Source of the DNA: Terrimicrobiaceae bacterium
GTDB lineage: Bacteria > Verrucomicrobiota > Verrucomicrobiia > Chthoniobacterales > Terrimicrobiaceae
Direction of reading: 5' to 3'
NCBI GenBank assembly: GCA_018402345.1
Contig: JAGYIV010000007.1
Span: 100,919 to 164,918 of the forward strand
DNA length: 64,000 nucleotides
Part shown: positions 26,326 through 34,868 of the stretch, in pieces
How the letters are laid out: every line of letters begins with the position of its first letter
Position numbering within the stretch: the stretch's first letter is position 1
Notes under the pieces: generated by a model
Database searches by the model: none
Told to the model about the DNA's origin: nothing
Seen by the model: the letters and a program-made list of their open reading frames with translations, nothing else
Program-made: the position numbers and the translations under genes

Positions 26326-27333
26326 ATGTCGAATGACACAGACGTGGAGGACACCCTCGCCGGCTTGCAAGCTGTCGACACAAAGCCTGCCCCATCGCAG
26401 GGAGGCGTGAGATCGTATTACCGCGTCGCGGAGGAGGCTGGAACTGTCGTGAAATGCCAACCGTCGGATGCCCAGGTCATCGTCTTCAACAGCCCGACGA
26501 TCGAGGACGAGGCGGACCTCATGGAATACTACAACATCGACTACCACACGTTGCAGTCTTCCCTGGATCCCGAGGAACTCTCACGTCTCGAATTCGAGAC
26601 CGACCATGCGGCGTTCATTTTCAAACGGCCGAAGAGCTTTTCGGCGGACGACAATTTTCTGCTCAAACTCACATCCACGGGTGTCTTCATCTACGAGGAC
26701 CGCGTGGTGGTGGTCATGCCGGATGACGCGCCGCTGTTCGAAGGACGCGCGCCGCTTCGAATTTTTTCGATCCAGGATGTCGTTCTCCGCCTCCTTTACC
26801 AGAGTATCAGCCACTTCGAGGGCCACTTGAAGGCGATCAACATGCTCTCCGACTCGCTCGAGCGCCGCATCATCACTTCCATGGAGACACGCTATCTCCT
26901 CAATATGTTCGCGCTGGAAAAGAGCCTCGTCTACATCCTGAACGCGATCAATTCAAACGGCGCGCTCTTCGACAAAATGAAATCCATGGCCGTGCGCCTG
27001 GGGTTCGATCACGATCAGACCGGCATCCTTGAAGATATCATCATCGAAAACCAACAGTGCCTCCGCCGCTCGGAAATCTACGCGCAGGTCATCGCTGGCC
27101 TCATGGACGCGCGGGCCTCGATTGTGAGCCACAATCTAAACACTCTCATCAAAAAGTTCACCATCTGGACAATTGCCATCATGATGGCAAATCTTGTCGT
27201 GGGTGTCTTTTCAATGAACGTTGCACTCCCCCTCCCCGGAGAGCAAATTCACTGGCCGTTCTACCTCGTCAACATCCTTGCCGTGGGTGCCGGACTGACC
27301 GTCTTCTGGTTCTCGAAAGTGAGAAAATGGTAG
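26326..27333 (+). CDS. CorA-family divalent metal ion transporter
   Basis: 335 residues in CorA layout: a cytosolic alpha/beta N-terminal domain, a long helical stalk (about 165-275), and two C-terminal membrane helices, FTIWTIAIMMANLVVGVF and FYLVNILAVGAGLTVFWF. The signature at the end of the first helix, normally GMN, reads SMN (FSMNV, 27211-27219). The family moves Mg2+, Co2+ or Ni2+ in, or Zn2+ out in the ZntB branch; the altered motif makes the ion uncertain. The ATG at 26326 (MSNDTDVED) is preferred; 26308 is an alternative. It is divergent from the esterase-like gene. Confidence 0.88.
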   Translation: MSNDTDVEDTLAGLQAVDTKPAPSQGGVRSYYRVAEEAGTVVKCQPSDAQVIVFNSPTIEDEADLMEYYNIDYHTLQSSLDPEELSRLEFETDHAAFIFKRPKSFSADDNFLLKLTSTGVFIYEDRVVVVMPDDAPLFEGRAPLRIFSIQDVVLRLLYQSISHFEGHLKAINMLSDSLERRIITSMETRYLLNMFALEKSLVYILNAINSNGALFDKMKSMAVRLGFDHDQTGILEDIIIENQQCLRRSEIYAQVIAGLMDARASIVSHNLNTLIKKFTIWTIAIMMANLVVGVFSMNVALPLPGEQIHWPFYLVNILAVGAGLTVFWFSKVRKW

Positions 27334-27339
27334 GACCGA

Positions 27340-27876
27340 TCAGAGGATGCCGAGCTTCATCTTGCCGGCCTCGCTGATCATCGACTGGTTCCACGGCGGG
27401 TCCCATACCAACTCCACATCCGCCTCTTCGATGCCGTCGAGCGCAAGAATCTTCGCGCGTGCATCGGCCGCAATCGTCGGGCCCATACCGCACCCCGGCG
27501 CAGTGAGTGTCATTTTCACCAGCACGGAGGTTTTTCCATCGGCGGCATTCAGCGTGCAATCATAGATCAATCCCAAGTCCACGACATTCACAGGGATTTC
27601 CGGATCGAACACGGTTTTGAGTTGGTTCCAGACAGCCTCTTGGAGATCGCCGGTGACTTGGATTTTTTCGATCCCCTTCTCGGGATCCAATCCGAGCGCA
27701 TCGGAATCCTTCAAGTCGATCCGCGCCAACCCGCCTGGCGTGGCCACGGTGAATGTGCCGCCAAGCGATTGGGTGATCACCACCGACATGCCCGCGGGAA
27801 GGACAATCGGGTGGCCGCTTGGAATCTGAACGGCATCGCATTCCCTCGACAGGATGATTTCGCTGTTGGTGCTCAT
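27340..27876 (-). CDS. sufT: Iron-sulfur assembly protein SufT (MIP18/DUF59 family)
   Basis: 178 residues. The first 80 residues are the SufT-specific region with PSGHPIVLPAGMSVVITQSLGG and GLARIDLKD. The C-terminal DUF59 domain has DPEIPVNVVDLGLIYD and the conserved cysteine in TLTAPGCGMGP. SufT helps mature Fe-S proteins, especially under high demand. It is separate from the suf operon at 15.6-19.5 kb, though some bacteria carry it inside. It lies 12 bp after the ppk stop on the same strand and may be cotranscribed with it. Confidence 0.92.
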   Translation of the reverse strand: MSTNSEIILSRECDAVQIPSGHPIVLPAGMSVVITQSLGGTFTVATPGGLARIDLKDSDALGLDPEKGIEKIQVTGDLQEAVWNQLKTVFDPEIPVNVVDLGLIYDCTLNAADGKTSVLVKMTLTAPGCGMGPTIAADARAKILALDGIEEADVELVWDPPWNQSMISEAGKMKLGIL

Positions 27877-27887
27877 GCGAGTGACGA

Positions 27888-30068
27888 CTATTTCGCGACG
27901 TTACGAGTGTCGAGGGAAATCCCCCCGTGCTCATGCCGGACGTGGTGGGATTTGCGGCGGTGCTGTGCGTCGGCAAGAAATTCCGCCTGCGCGTCGAAAG
28001 GCTCCTCGCCTTCCAACCTTCCACGAAACGCATACGTTCCGTCATGCTGCATGACTTGCGCCTTCACGTTGTCGCGCCAGAACCACTCGAGGATTTCCTC
28101 CACGTGCTTGCGCATGCCGGGGGCATGCACTGGGAAGACAGTCTCAACCCGACGGAAAAGATTTCGCGGCATCCAATCCGCGCTTCCCAGAAAAATCTCG
28201 GGCTCCCCGCCATTTGTGAAATGGTAAATCCTGCTGTGCTCGAGGAAGCGGCCCACGATGCTCCTCAGCTCGATGTTTTCGCTCACCCCCGGGATGCCGA
28301 CCTTCAGAGCGCACATGCCCCGCACAAGCAGACGCACAGGCACACCAGCGGCCGAAGCGCGGTAGAGAGCCTCGATGATCCCCTCCTCCACCAGCGAGTT
28401 CACTTTCGCATAAATGCCGCACGGCCGGCCGGCCTTGGCGTGTTCGATTTCCTTATCGATTTGGTGGATGAATCCATCGTAGAGCGACCAAGGCGCCACC
28501 ATCAAATCCCTCATGCCGGGAAAACGCGACACGCCGGTCAGACAATTGAATGCCTCCGCAAGATCAGTGGTCACCGACTCCCTCGCCGTTAATAAGCTCA
28601 GGTCGGTGTAAATCTTCGCCGTGGAGGGATGGTAGTTCCCCGTGCCCAAGTGAGCGTAGCGGCGGATTTTCTCGCCCTCGCTCCGGATCACAAGCATCGC
28701 CTTCGCGTGTGTCTTGAGCCCAGTCACGCCATAGACCACATCCACTCCAGCCTCTCGCATGAGGCGCGCCCAGTTGATATTTGCTGCCTCGTCGAAGCGC
28801 GCCTTCAACTCGATCACCGCCGTGACCTGCTTCCCGTTGCGCGCCGCCGCGATCAACGAATGCACGATCGGCGAGTCCGAGCTCGTGCGGTAAAGCGTTT
28901 GCTTGATCGCAAGCACATGCGGGTCCTCGGCGGCCTGCGCCAGAAAATCCACCACCGTCTGAAAGCTGTCATACGGATGGTGAAGCAGGATGTCGCCTTT
29001 CCTGATGTGGTAAAAAAGGTCCGACTCGGCATCCAGCGACACCACCGTGCAAGGCGTGAAGCGCTTGTAGCGCAGGTCAGGGCGGTCGATCTGCATGGCC
29101 AGCGGCATGAGGCGCGAGAAGTTCAGCGGCCCGTCGATCCTGAATACGTCCTCTTCCTCGAGATTGAAAATATCGAGCAAGCGCTCAAGCACGTGTGGAG
29201 GACAGTCCGTCTTCACTTCGAGGCGCACCGCCGCTCCGCGGTTCACTTTGCGCAACTCCTCCTCGATCGCGTGAAGCAGGTTTCCAGCCTCCTCCTCATC
29301 CACGTAGAGATTGCTGTTGCGCGTGACGCGGAACAAGTGTGCCCCCTTGACCTTCACGCCGTGGAAAAGCGACTGCACATGGTTCTGAATGATGTTGCCC
29401 AGAAACACATAGTCAGTGCCCTCCTTGCCTTTCGGAAACGGCACGACACGGGGAAGGATGCGCGGCGCCTGCACCACGGCGATATCCGTGCTGATCCCCT
29501 CACCCTCCAACTCCACAATCACGTTCAGGCTTTTGTTCAGCAACTGCGGAAACGGATGCGCCGGATCGACCGCAAGCGGCGTCAACACAGGATAGATCGA
29601 CTCCTGAAAATATTTCTCAAAGTAAGCCTGCTCATCGGGCGGCACATCGGGGTAATTGTGAAAGCGGATTTGTTCACGCTCGAGCGCCGGTTGCAGCAGC
29701 TCGCGCCAGCACCGGTATTGATCGTCCACCATGCGCCGCGAGCGCTCACTGATCCGCGCCAGCGTTTCACTGGAAGACAATCCGTCCGCCTCCACGCGCG
29801 AGGCGCCGATCAGTTTTTGCTGCTTCAGGCCCGCCACCCTGACCTCGAAGAACTCGTCGAGGTTCGAACTCACGATACACAGAAACTTCAGGCGCTCGAG
29901 GAGAGGGTTCGACTCGTCGAACGCCTGATCCAAGACCCGCTGATTGAACTCCAGCCAACTCAACTCGCGGTTGATGAAATGCTCGCTTTTGGAAAAATCC
30001 ATGCCCCCACTGCACGTCCACGCGATCATGCGGTCAAGGGTGGAGTGCGAAGGGGTCGAAAATTTCAC
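27888..30068 (-). CDS. ppk: Polyphosphate kinase 1
   Basis: 726 residues from a GTG at 30068 with a GGAG eight bases upstream; the ATG at 30002 would give MDFSKSEHFINRELSW and match most homologues. The enzyme makes long-chain polyphosphate from ATP reversibly. All four domains are visible: the N-domain with INRELSWLEFNQRVL, the head, and the two phospholipase-D-like C-domains. The autophosphorylated His is in GLKTHAKAMLV, with TGNYHPSTAKIYTD nearby, and the second HKD-like His in the LEHSRIYHF block. The product would feed the polyphosphate glucokinase at 4585-5373. It is divergent from the agmatine deiminase gene. Confidence 0.96.
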   Translation of the reverse strand: MKFSTPSHSTLDRMIAWTCSGGMDFSKSEHFINRELSWLEFNQRVLDQAFDESNPLLERLKFLCIVSSNLDEFFEVRVAGLKQQKLIGASRVEADGLSSSETLARISERSRRMVDDQYRCWRELLQPALEREQIRFHNYPDVPPDEQAYFEKYFQESIYPVLTPLAVDPAHPFPQLLNKSLNVIVELEGEGISTDIAVVQAPRILPRVVPFPKGKEGTDYVFLGNIIQNHVQSLFHGVKVKGAHLFRVTRNSNLYVDEEEAGNLLHAIEEELRKVNRGAAVRLEVKTDCPPHVLERLLDIFNLEEEDVFRIDGPLNFSRLMPLAMQIDRPDLRYKRFTPCTVVSLDAESDLFYHIRKGDILLHHPYDSFQTVVDFLAQAAEDPHVLAIKQTLYRTSSDSPIVHSLIAAARNGKQVTAVIELKARFDEAANINWARLMREAGVDVVYGVTGLKTHAKAMLVIRSEGEKIRRYAHLGTGNYHPSTAKIYTDLSLLTARESVTTDLAEAFNCLTGVSRFPGMRDLMVAPWSLYDGFIHQIDKEIEHAKAGRPCGIYAKVNSLVEEGIIEALYRASAAGVPVRLLVRGMCALKVGIPGVSENIELRSIVGRFLEHSRIYHFTNGGEPEIFLGSADWMPRNLFRRVETVFPVHAPGMRKHVEEILEWFWRDNVKAQVMQHDGTYAFRGRLEGEEPFDAQAEFLADAQHRRKSHHVRHEHGGISLDTRNVAK

Positions 30069-30172
30069 AAAAACGTCTCCGTTCCCCCAGTGCGCGTGTT
30101 TTTCCGTTCCGAAAAATTTTCACACAGTTTGCCCTTGTCCTCGCGCCTTCGGATGGGAAACCTATCACTCAC

Positions 30173-31219
30173 ATGACGCACAAAACTCCCTCCGAAAAAG
30201 GTTACAGGATGCCAGCGGAATGGGAGCGCCATGAAGCGACTTGGATTTCCTGGCCCCACCCCGAGGGAAACAGCTTCCCCGGCAGCTACGACCGCGTCAT
30301 CCCCACCTTTGTGAAAATGGCCGAGGCTCTCGCCGAATCCGAGATCGTGCGCATCAACGTGAGCGGGCCCGCGCAGGAAAAAACCGTCCGGCAACTTTTG
30401 AAATCCTGCCCGCCCGAGCGCGTCGAGTTTTTCCACATTCCGACAGACGAGCCATGGTGCCGCGACCACGGGCCTGTGTTTCTCGTGCGCGACGAGGCCC
30501 CTCGCCTTGCGGCGGTGAACTTCGGCTTCAATGCCTGGGGCTACAAGCTCTCGCCCTTTGACGAAGACAATGCCGTGCCGCCCGCGGTGGCCAAGGCGCT
30601 GGGCGTGCCGCTCATCGACGAGTCGCATTTCATCCTCGAGGGGGGCTCGATTGACTCGAATGGTCAAGGGGTCGTCCTCACCACCGAAAGCTGCCTGCTG
30701 AACGCAAACCGCAATCCGTCGCTGGACAAACACCAAATCGAAAAAAAGCTCCGCGATACGCTCGGATTCAAATCCACCATCTGGCTCGGAGACGGCATCG
30801 AAGGCGACGACACAGATGGCCACGTCGACGACATCACCAGGTTCATCGGACCAGCAACGGTCATCACTGCAGTCGAAGAGGACAAATCGGACCCGAATTT
30901 CGAGCCTCTCCAGCGTAATCTCGACAGACTCCACACCACTCGCCTGCCCGGCGGCGAGCCTCTCCACGTCTTCACTCTCCCCATGCCGACACGCATCATG
31001 CGCGACGGACAGCGCCTCCCCGCCAGCTACGCGAATTTCTACATCGCGAACACCGTCGTCCTGCTCCCCGTCTTCGGCGAGGCGAACGACTCATGGGCCC
31101 TCTCCGCTCTCCACGAGGCATTCCCCGACCGCCGCATCATCCCGATCGACTGCCGCGAGCTGATCTGGGGACTCGGCGCCTTCCATTGCCTCACCCAACA
31201 GCAACCTGCTGTCGGTTGA
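30173..31219 (+). CDS. aguA: Agmatine deiminase
   Basis: 348-residue enzyme of the porphyromonas-type peptidyl-arginine deiminase superfamily, converting agmatine to N-carbamoylputrescine and ammonia on the route to putrescine. Conserved blocks: MPAEWERHEATWISWPH, TDEPWCRDHGPVF, FILEGGSIDSNGQG, DDTDGHVDD, and the catalytic Cys in GAFHCLTQQQP close to the C-terminus. The N-carbamoylputrescine amidase (aguB) that usually pairs with it is not in the window. Confidence 0.93.
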   Translation: MTHKTPSEKGYRMPAEWERHEATWISWPHPEGNSFPGSYDRVIPTFVKMAEALAESEIVRINVSGPAQEKTVRQLLKSCPPERVEFFHIPTDEPWCRDHGPVFLVRDEAPRLAAVNFGFNAWGYKLSPFDEDNAVPPAVAKALGVPLIDESHFILEGGSIDSNGQGVVLTTESCLLNANRNPSLDKHQIEKKLRDTLGFKSTIWLGDGIEGDDTDGHVDDITRFIGPATVITAVEEDKSDPNFEPLQRNLDRLHTTRLPGGEPLHVFTLPMPTRIMRDGQRLPASYANFYIANTVVLLPVFGEANDSWALSALHEAFPDRRIIPIDCRELIWGLGAFHCLTQQQPAVG

Positions 31220-31241
31220 ACAATCGCTACGCACCCTCTGG

Positions 31242-32414
31242 CTATTTCGTCGAGGGAAGCTCCGAACAATACTCCGCCATCCGCACCATCGCGGTTTTGA
31301 TCTGATCAAGGCCCGTCGCGAAACTGCAGCGCACATGCCCCTCGCCACATGGCCCGAACGCCGTGCCGGGAACAACCGCGACTTTCTTGGAATTCAGCAA
31401 CCCCATCGAAAACTCGCGGCTCGAGAGACCGGTGGGTGCGATTTTAGGAAACACATAGAACGAGCCGCGGGGCGAGCGGCACTCGAGTCCCATGTCATTC
31501 AGCGAGGAAACGATGTAATTGCGCCGCATCTGATATTCGCTCCGCATCGCCGCCACACTCGACTCACCCCGTTCCAAGGCCTCGATCGCGGCATCCTGTC
31601 CCATGATCGAGGCGCAGAGGATAGAATACTGGTGAATCTTCATCATCGCCTCGATCAAGACCGTCGGCGCGCACGCAAAACCGATCCGCCACCCTGTCAT
31701 CGCAAATGCCTTGGACAACCCGTGCAAAAACACAGTGCGTTCCTTCATGCCAGGAAACGCCACGATGCTCGTGTGCTTGCCTCCGTCGAAGGTCAACTCG
31801 CTGTAAATCTCGTCGCTCAGCACAATCAGGTCGTGCTTCACACACACTGCGGCGATTTTTTCCAACTCCTCGGGAGACATCGTCGCGCCAGTGGGGTTCG
31901 TCGGGAAATTCAGCATCAGCACACGCGTATTCGGTCGGATCGCCTTTTCCAAATCCTCGGCGCGGAGCGCGAACGCATCCTCGTCGCGGGTCTGCACGAC
32001 CTGCGGTTCACCGCGCGCCATCACGATCGTGGGGGCATACGACACGTAGCACGGCTCGTGGTAGAGCACGCCGTCGCCTGGATTCAAAATCGCCCGCAGC
32101 GCAAGATCGATCGCCTCGGACACGCCCACCGTGACCAGCACCTCGGAAAGCGGCTCATAGCGCACTCCGAAGTGTTGCTGCACATAACTTGAGATACTGC
32201 GGCGCAGCCTCGGCAAGCCGAGATTCGACGTGTAACCTGTCCTCCCGCGCTCCAGCGCGTAAATCGCAGCCTCGCGGATATGCCACGGCGTGGCGAAATC
32301 GGGCTCGCCGATACCGAGGGACACGACGTCCTCCATCGTTTGGACGATTTCAAAAAAGTCGCGGATTCCCGAGCGGGGAATATCGCGGATGTGAGCGGCG
32401 ATCGAGATGCTCAC
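31242..32414 (-). CDS. PLP-dependent class I aminotransferase
   Basis: 390-residue fold-type I enzyme. The substrate side is set by GIGEPDFATP; PLP contacts are in FPTNPTGATM and SDEIYSEL; the Schiff-base Lys lies in HGLSKAFAMTGWRIGF; the carboxylate-binding Arg is in HVRCSFAT. It resembles MalY/PatA-like and aromatic/branched aminotransferases of broad specificity, so the exact substrate is open. The start at 32414 overlaps the stop of the Lrp gene (ATGA), so the pair is cotranscribed and probably functionally linked. Confidence 0.88.
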   Translation of the reverse strand: MSISIAAHIRDIPRSGIRDFFEIVQTMEDVVSLGIGEPDFATPWHIREAAIYALERGRTGYTSNLGLPRLRRSISSYVQQHFGVRYEPLSEVLVTVGVSEAIDLALRAILNPGDGVLYHEPCYVSYAPTIVMARGEPQVVQTRDEDAFALRAEDLEKAIRPNTRVLMLNFPTNPTGATMSPEELEKIAAVCVKHDLIVLSDEIYSELTFDGGKHTSIVAFPGMKERTVFLHGLSKAFAMTGWRIGFACAPTVLIEAMMKIHQYSILCASIMGQDAAIEALERGESSVAAMRSEYQMRRNYIVSSLNDMGLECRSPRGSFYVFPKIAPTGLSSREFSMGLLNSKKVAVVPGTAFGPCGEGHVRCSFATGLDQIKTAMVRMAEYCSELPSTK

Positions 32415-32902
32415 GGCGTGACAGCAAGGCGCTCCGTGGCGACATCAAGATGGTGGAAAGTGCCGTTTTCCTTGTAGGTCTTGAGGCGGAAATGCGTGGC
32501 GGTGGATTGGACCGCCTCGATCGTGCTCAACTTCTCGGCCACAAACCCAGCCGCGGCACGGAGGTTCGGAGCCTCGACCACGATCAACAAATCATAGCCC
32601 CCGCTCACCAGATAACAGCTCTGCACCTCCTCGAACTTCGCGATGCGCGAGGCGATGCGATCGAACCCCCCGTCGCGTTCGGGAGTGATTTTCACCTCGA
32701 TGACCGCAGTGACAGTGTTCGTGGCCCATTTCTCGCGGTTCAGCACAGGTCGGTAACCGAGAATCACTCCGTCGGACTCCAGCTCCGCGATCACCGCTTC
32801 GACCTCCTCTTTGGGCTTGTTCAGCAAACGGGCCATCTCATCGCGCGGCATGAGGGCGTTTTTTTGGAGCAGTTGGATGATTTCTTCCATCGGCCGCATC
32901 AT
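32411..32902 (-). CDS. Lrp/AsnC family transcriptional regulator
   Basis: 163 residues. An N-terminal helix-turn-helix (MPRDEMARLLNKPKEEVEAV) and the GVILGYRPVLN wing are followed by the RAM/AsnC ligand-binding domain, with VIEVKITPERDGGFDRIA and YLVSGGYDLLIVVEA. Lrp-type proteins sense amino acids. The four-base overlap with the downstream aminotransferase gene suggests it controls or senses a substrate of that enzyme. Several Met codons (32902, 32899, 32890) could serve as start. Confidence 0.88.
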   Translation of the reverse strand: MMRPMEEIIQLLQKNALMPRDEMARLLNKPKEEVEAVIAELESDGVILGYRPVLNREKWATNTVTAVIEVKITPERDGGFDRIASRIAKFEEVQSCYLVSGGYDLLIVVEAPNLRAAAGFVAEKLSTIEAVQSTATHFRLKTYKENGTFHHLDVATERLAVTP

Positions 32903-33007
32903 GGAAAGTGCGACTCACCTTGGCAAGCGCGCCGATGAAGCGTCCAACAGTGCTCCTCTCGAGCCGCTTGATTTGAACAGACTTTTTGCAAAGATGCCGC
33001 AGTCCCA

Positions 33008-34123
33008 GTGAGCAACCATCACACTCGAGTCCTGATTCTGACCGCCAGCATGGGCGAAGGCCACAACACCGCCGCCCGCAACATCCGCAATGCCATCGCC
33101 TCGGCTGCGGGCAACAGCTCGGAGGTTCTTGTCGTCGATCCCTACACCCGCACCAACCCAGCCGTGAACCGCCTCATCCAGCGCGGCTACAGCGCGGCGA
33201 TCAACAACTACCCCCGCCTCTGGAAAATCGTCTTCACCATGCTCAGCCGCCCGGCGGTCATCGAGGGCATGGCGCCCCTTCTTGCCCAGTTGACCAGCGC
33301 CGTCAGCGGACTCATTCGCGAGTTCAAGCCTGACATCATCGCCTCCACCTACCCGGTCTTCGGCTATGTGATGCAAAAAATCAACGCCGCAGCCCCTGCC
33401 CCTTCAGTTCCTTTTTACATGGTCATCACGGATTCCACGATGATCAACCAGACCTGGTATCACTACCCCTGCGACGGCGCCATTGTTGCCGACGAACCCA
33501 CCGCCGATGTTCTTCGCCGTGGTGGTGTGCCAGAGGAAAAAATCCACACATTGGGATTTCCCGTCGGTTTGGAATTCGAAGAATTCATCCCCGCCCCACC
33601 GCCTCGCACGGGCTCATGGAACCTGCTTTTCTTCCCCGGCGGGCCGCAGGATCGCGCCATCCACACGCTCGAGTTGCTCGCGACCCTCGACGGCGTCTCG
33701 GTGAGCGTCATCACCGGCCGCCGCAAGGACACCCATGCGGCGCTGACCAAAGCCCGCCTTCCCCATCGCGGAAATCTCATCGGCTGGACGGACAAAATGC
33801 CGGAACTCATGGGATCGCACCATTTATTCATCGGCAAAGCGGGCGGTGCCACGGTTCAAGAAGCCATCGCCGCGCAAATTCCCTTCATCGTCAGCCATAT
33901 CGTTCCAGGCCAGGAGGAGGGCAACATCGCGCTCATCCAACAATCGGCCATCGGCGCCCTCGCCTCCCAAAGCCCCGAACACGTCCTGCACCTCGTCAAG
34001 GGCGCCATGGCGAACGACGCCGCCCTTTGGCGCACATGGAGAAAAAACCTCCTCCACATGCAAAAACCCTCTGCCTCCCGCAAGATCGCAGAGTTCTTGC
34101 TTTCGCGTGCCGGCGCCCACTGA
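33008..34123 (+). CDS. GT28 glycosyltransferase, MGDG-synthase / diacylglycerol glucosyltransferase-like
   Basis: 371 residues from a GTG at 33008. The acceptor side starts with ILTASMGEGHNTAARNI, the pattern of monogalactosyldiacylglycerol synthase and UgtP. The donor side includes LFFPGGPQDR, the HHLFIGKAGGATVQEA motif and GQEEGNIALI, typical of nucleotide-sugar binding in GT28 (MurG fold). It probably adds a hexose to diacylglycerol at the membrane, or a related lipid. It is divergent from the Lrp regulator and convergent with the toxin-antitoxin pair. Confidence 0.85.
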   Translation: MSNHHTRVLILTASMGEGHNTAARNIRNAIASAAGNSSEVLVVDPYTRTNPAVNRLIQRGYSAAINNYPRLWKIVFTMLSRPAVIEGMAPLLAQLTSAVSGLIREFKPDIIASTYPVFGYVMQKINAAAPAPSVPFYMVITDSTMINQTWYHYPCDGAIVADEPTADVLRRGGVPEEKIHTLGFPVGLEFEEFIPAPPPRTGSWNLLFFPGGPQDRAIHTLELLATLDGVSVSVITGRRKDTHAALTKARLPHRGNLIGWTDKMPELMGSHHLFIGKAGGATVQEAIAAQIPFIVSHIVPGQEEGNIALIQQSAIGALASQSPEHVLHLVKGAMANDAALWRTWRKNLLHMQKPSASRKIAEFLLSRAGAH

Positions 34124-34150
34124 CCCGCCGCTGCGCTCGCCAAGAAGAAT

Positions 34151-34558
34151 TTACCAGTCGGGCAATTCCTCCCCGGGCAGCAGCATGTGCACCCCTGGGA
34201 TCCGCGAAAAATGCCCGTCATCGGTCAACACCGCCGCACCGATCGCGGCGGCACTCTCCGCAATCAAAATATCCTGCGCCGGAACAGTGATCCCTTTTCT
34301 CCCCAACGCCCACGCGGTCTCTGTGGAATCCTCCCAGATTTTGTTGGTGGTCGGCACGTTGATCATCACATCGAAAAATCCAGCAACCCGCCGCCGGATT
34401 TTCTCGATCCGCAACCCGCGCTCGACCTCCATCCGGACCATCCCGCAGATCACCAGATCGCCGTTGCCGATCCAGTCGCCCAGACTGACGACAGGATCTA
34501 CCCCGCGCCTCAGCAACCCGATGTAGATATTGCTGTCAACGAGAACGCTTACTGCCAT
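34151..34558 (-). CDS. PIN-domain ribonuclease, VapC-like toxin
   Basis: 135-residue PIN domain. The acidic metal site is visible: Asp in VLVDSNIYIGLL, Glu in RMEVERGL, Asp in AQDILIAESAA and the final Asp pair in LTDDGHFSRI. VapC toxins cut specific tRNAs or rRNA and are held silent by VapB. The start at 34558 lies 23 bp inside the end of the upstream antitoxin gene, the usual coupled order antitoxin-toxin. Confidence 0.9.
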   Translation of the reverse strand: MAVSVLVDSNIYIGLLRRGVDPVVSLGDWIGNGDLVICGMVRMEVERGLRIEKIRRRVAGFFDVMINVPTTNKIWEDSTETAWALGRKGITVPAQDILIAESAAAIGAAVLTDDGHFSRIPGVHMLLPGEELPDW

Positions 34559-34802
34559 ATTTGCTCCCGTATGGAACGCTGCTCTCAGCGGCCCTCATGG
34601 ACAAGATGTCGTAGTCGGGATCCACGGCGTTTTTCATTTCCTCGGGCGTCACCCCGATCCCCTTGCTCACGACCTCCTTGAACCTGGCTTTTCTGTCCAT
34701 CTCCCTGAGGGCCATCTCGACGGCCTCGGTCTTGCTGGAAAACCCAAACCTTTCGATCACCCTGTTCAACAAGGCTTCGTCTATGTGCATCGTCATTTTC
34801 AT
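34536..34802 (-). CDS. VapB-like antitoxin
   Basis: 88 residues from the ATG at 34802 (MKMTMHIDEALLN). The N-terminus fits the ribbon-helix-helix DNA-binding fold of the type II VapB group with IDEALLNRVIERFGFSSKTEAVEMAL. The C-terminal half (about 40-88) is charged and would wrap the toxin. The start codon touches a perfect 21-bp inverted repeat at 34801-34821, the expected autoregulatory operator. An upstream in-frame ATG at 34838 would put the palindrome inside the gene and was rejected. Confidence 0.85.
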   Translation of the reverse strand: MKMTMHIDEALLNRVIERFGFSSKTEAVEMALREMDRKARFKEVVSKGIGVTPEEMKNAVDPDYDILSMRAAESSVPYGSKYGSKRSR

Positions 34803-34821
34803 GCCATACTCAGTATGGCAT
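34801..34821. promoter_or_regulatory. Probable VapBC operator: perfect inverted repeat
   Basis: ATGCCATACT, one spacer base, then AGTATGGCAT: a perfect 10-bp inverted repeat that includes two bases of the antitoxin start codon. Ribbon-helix-helix antitoxins bind such repeats to repress their own operon. Confidence 0.75.
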
Positions 34822-34868
34822 GACTGAAGGTGCGTCAAACGTTTTTTAAAAAAACTTCCCGATTTTTT

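Noticed and set aside
28629..30176. 515-codon plus-strand open frame opposite ppk
   Set aside because: The minus-strand frame is an unmistakable polyphosphate kinase; the plus frame is rich in Arg, His and Leu as shadows are.
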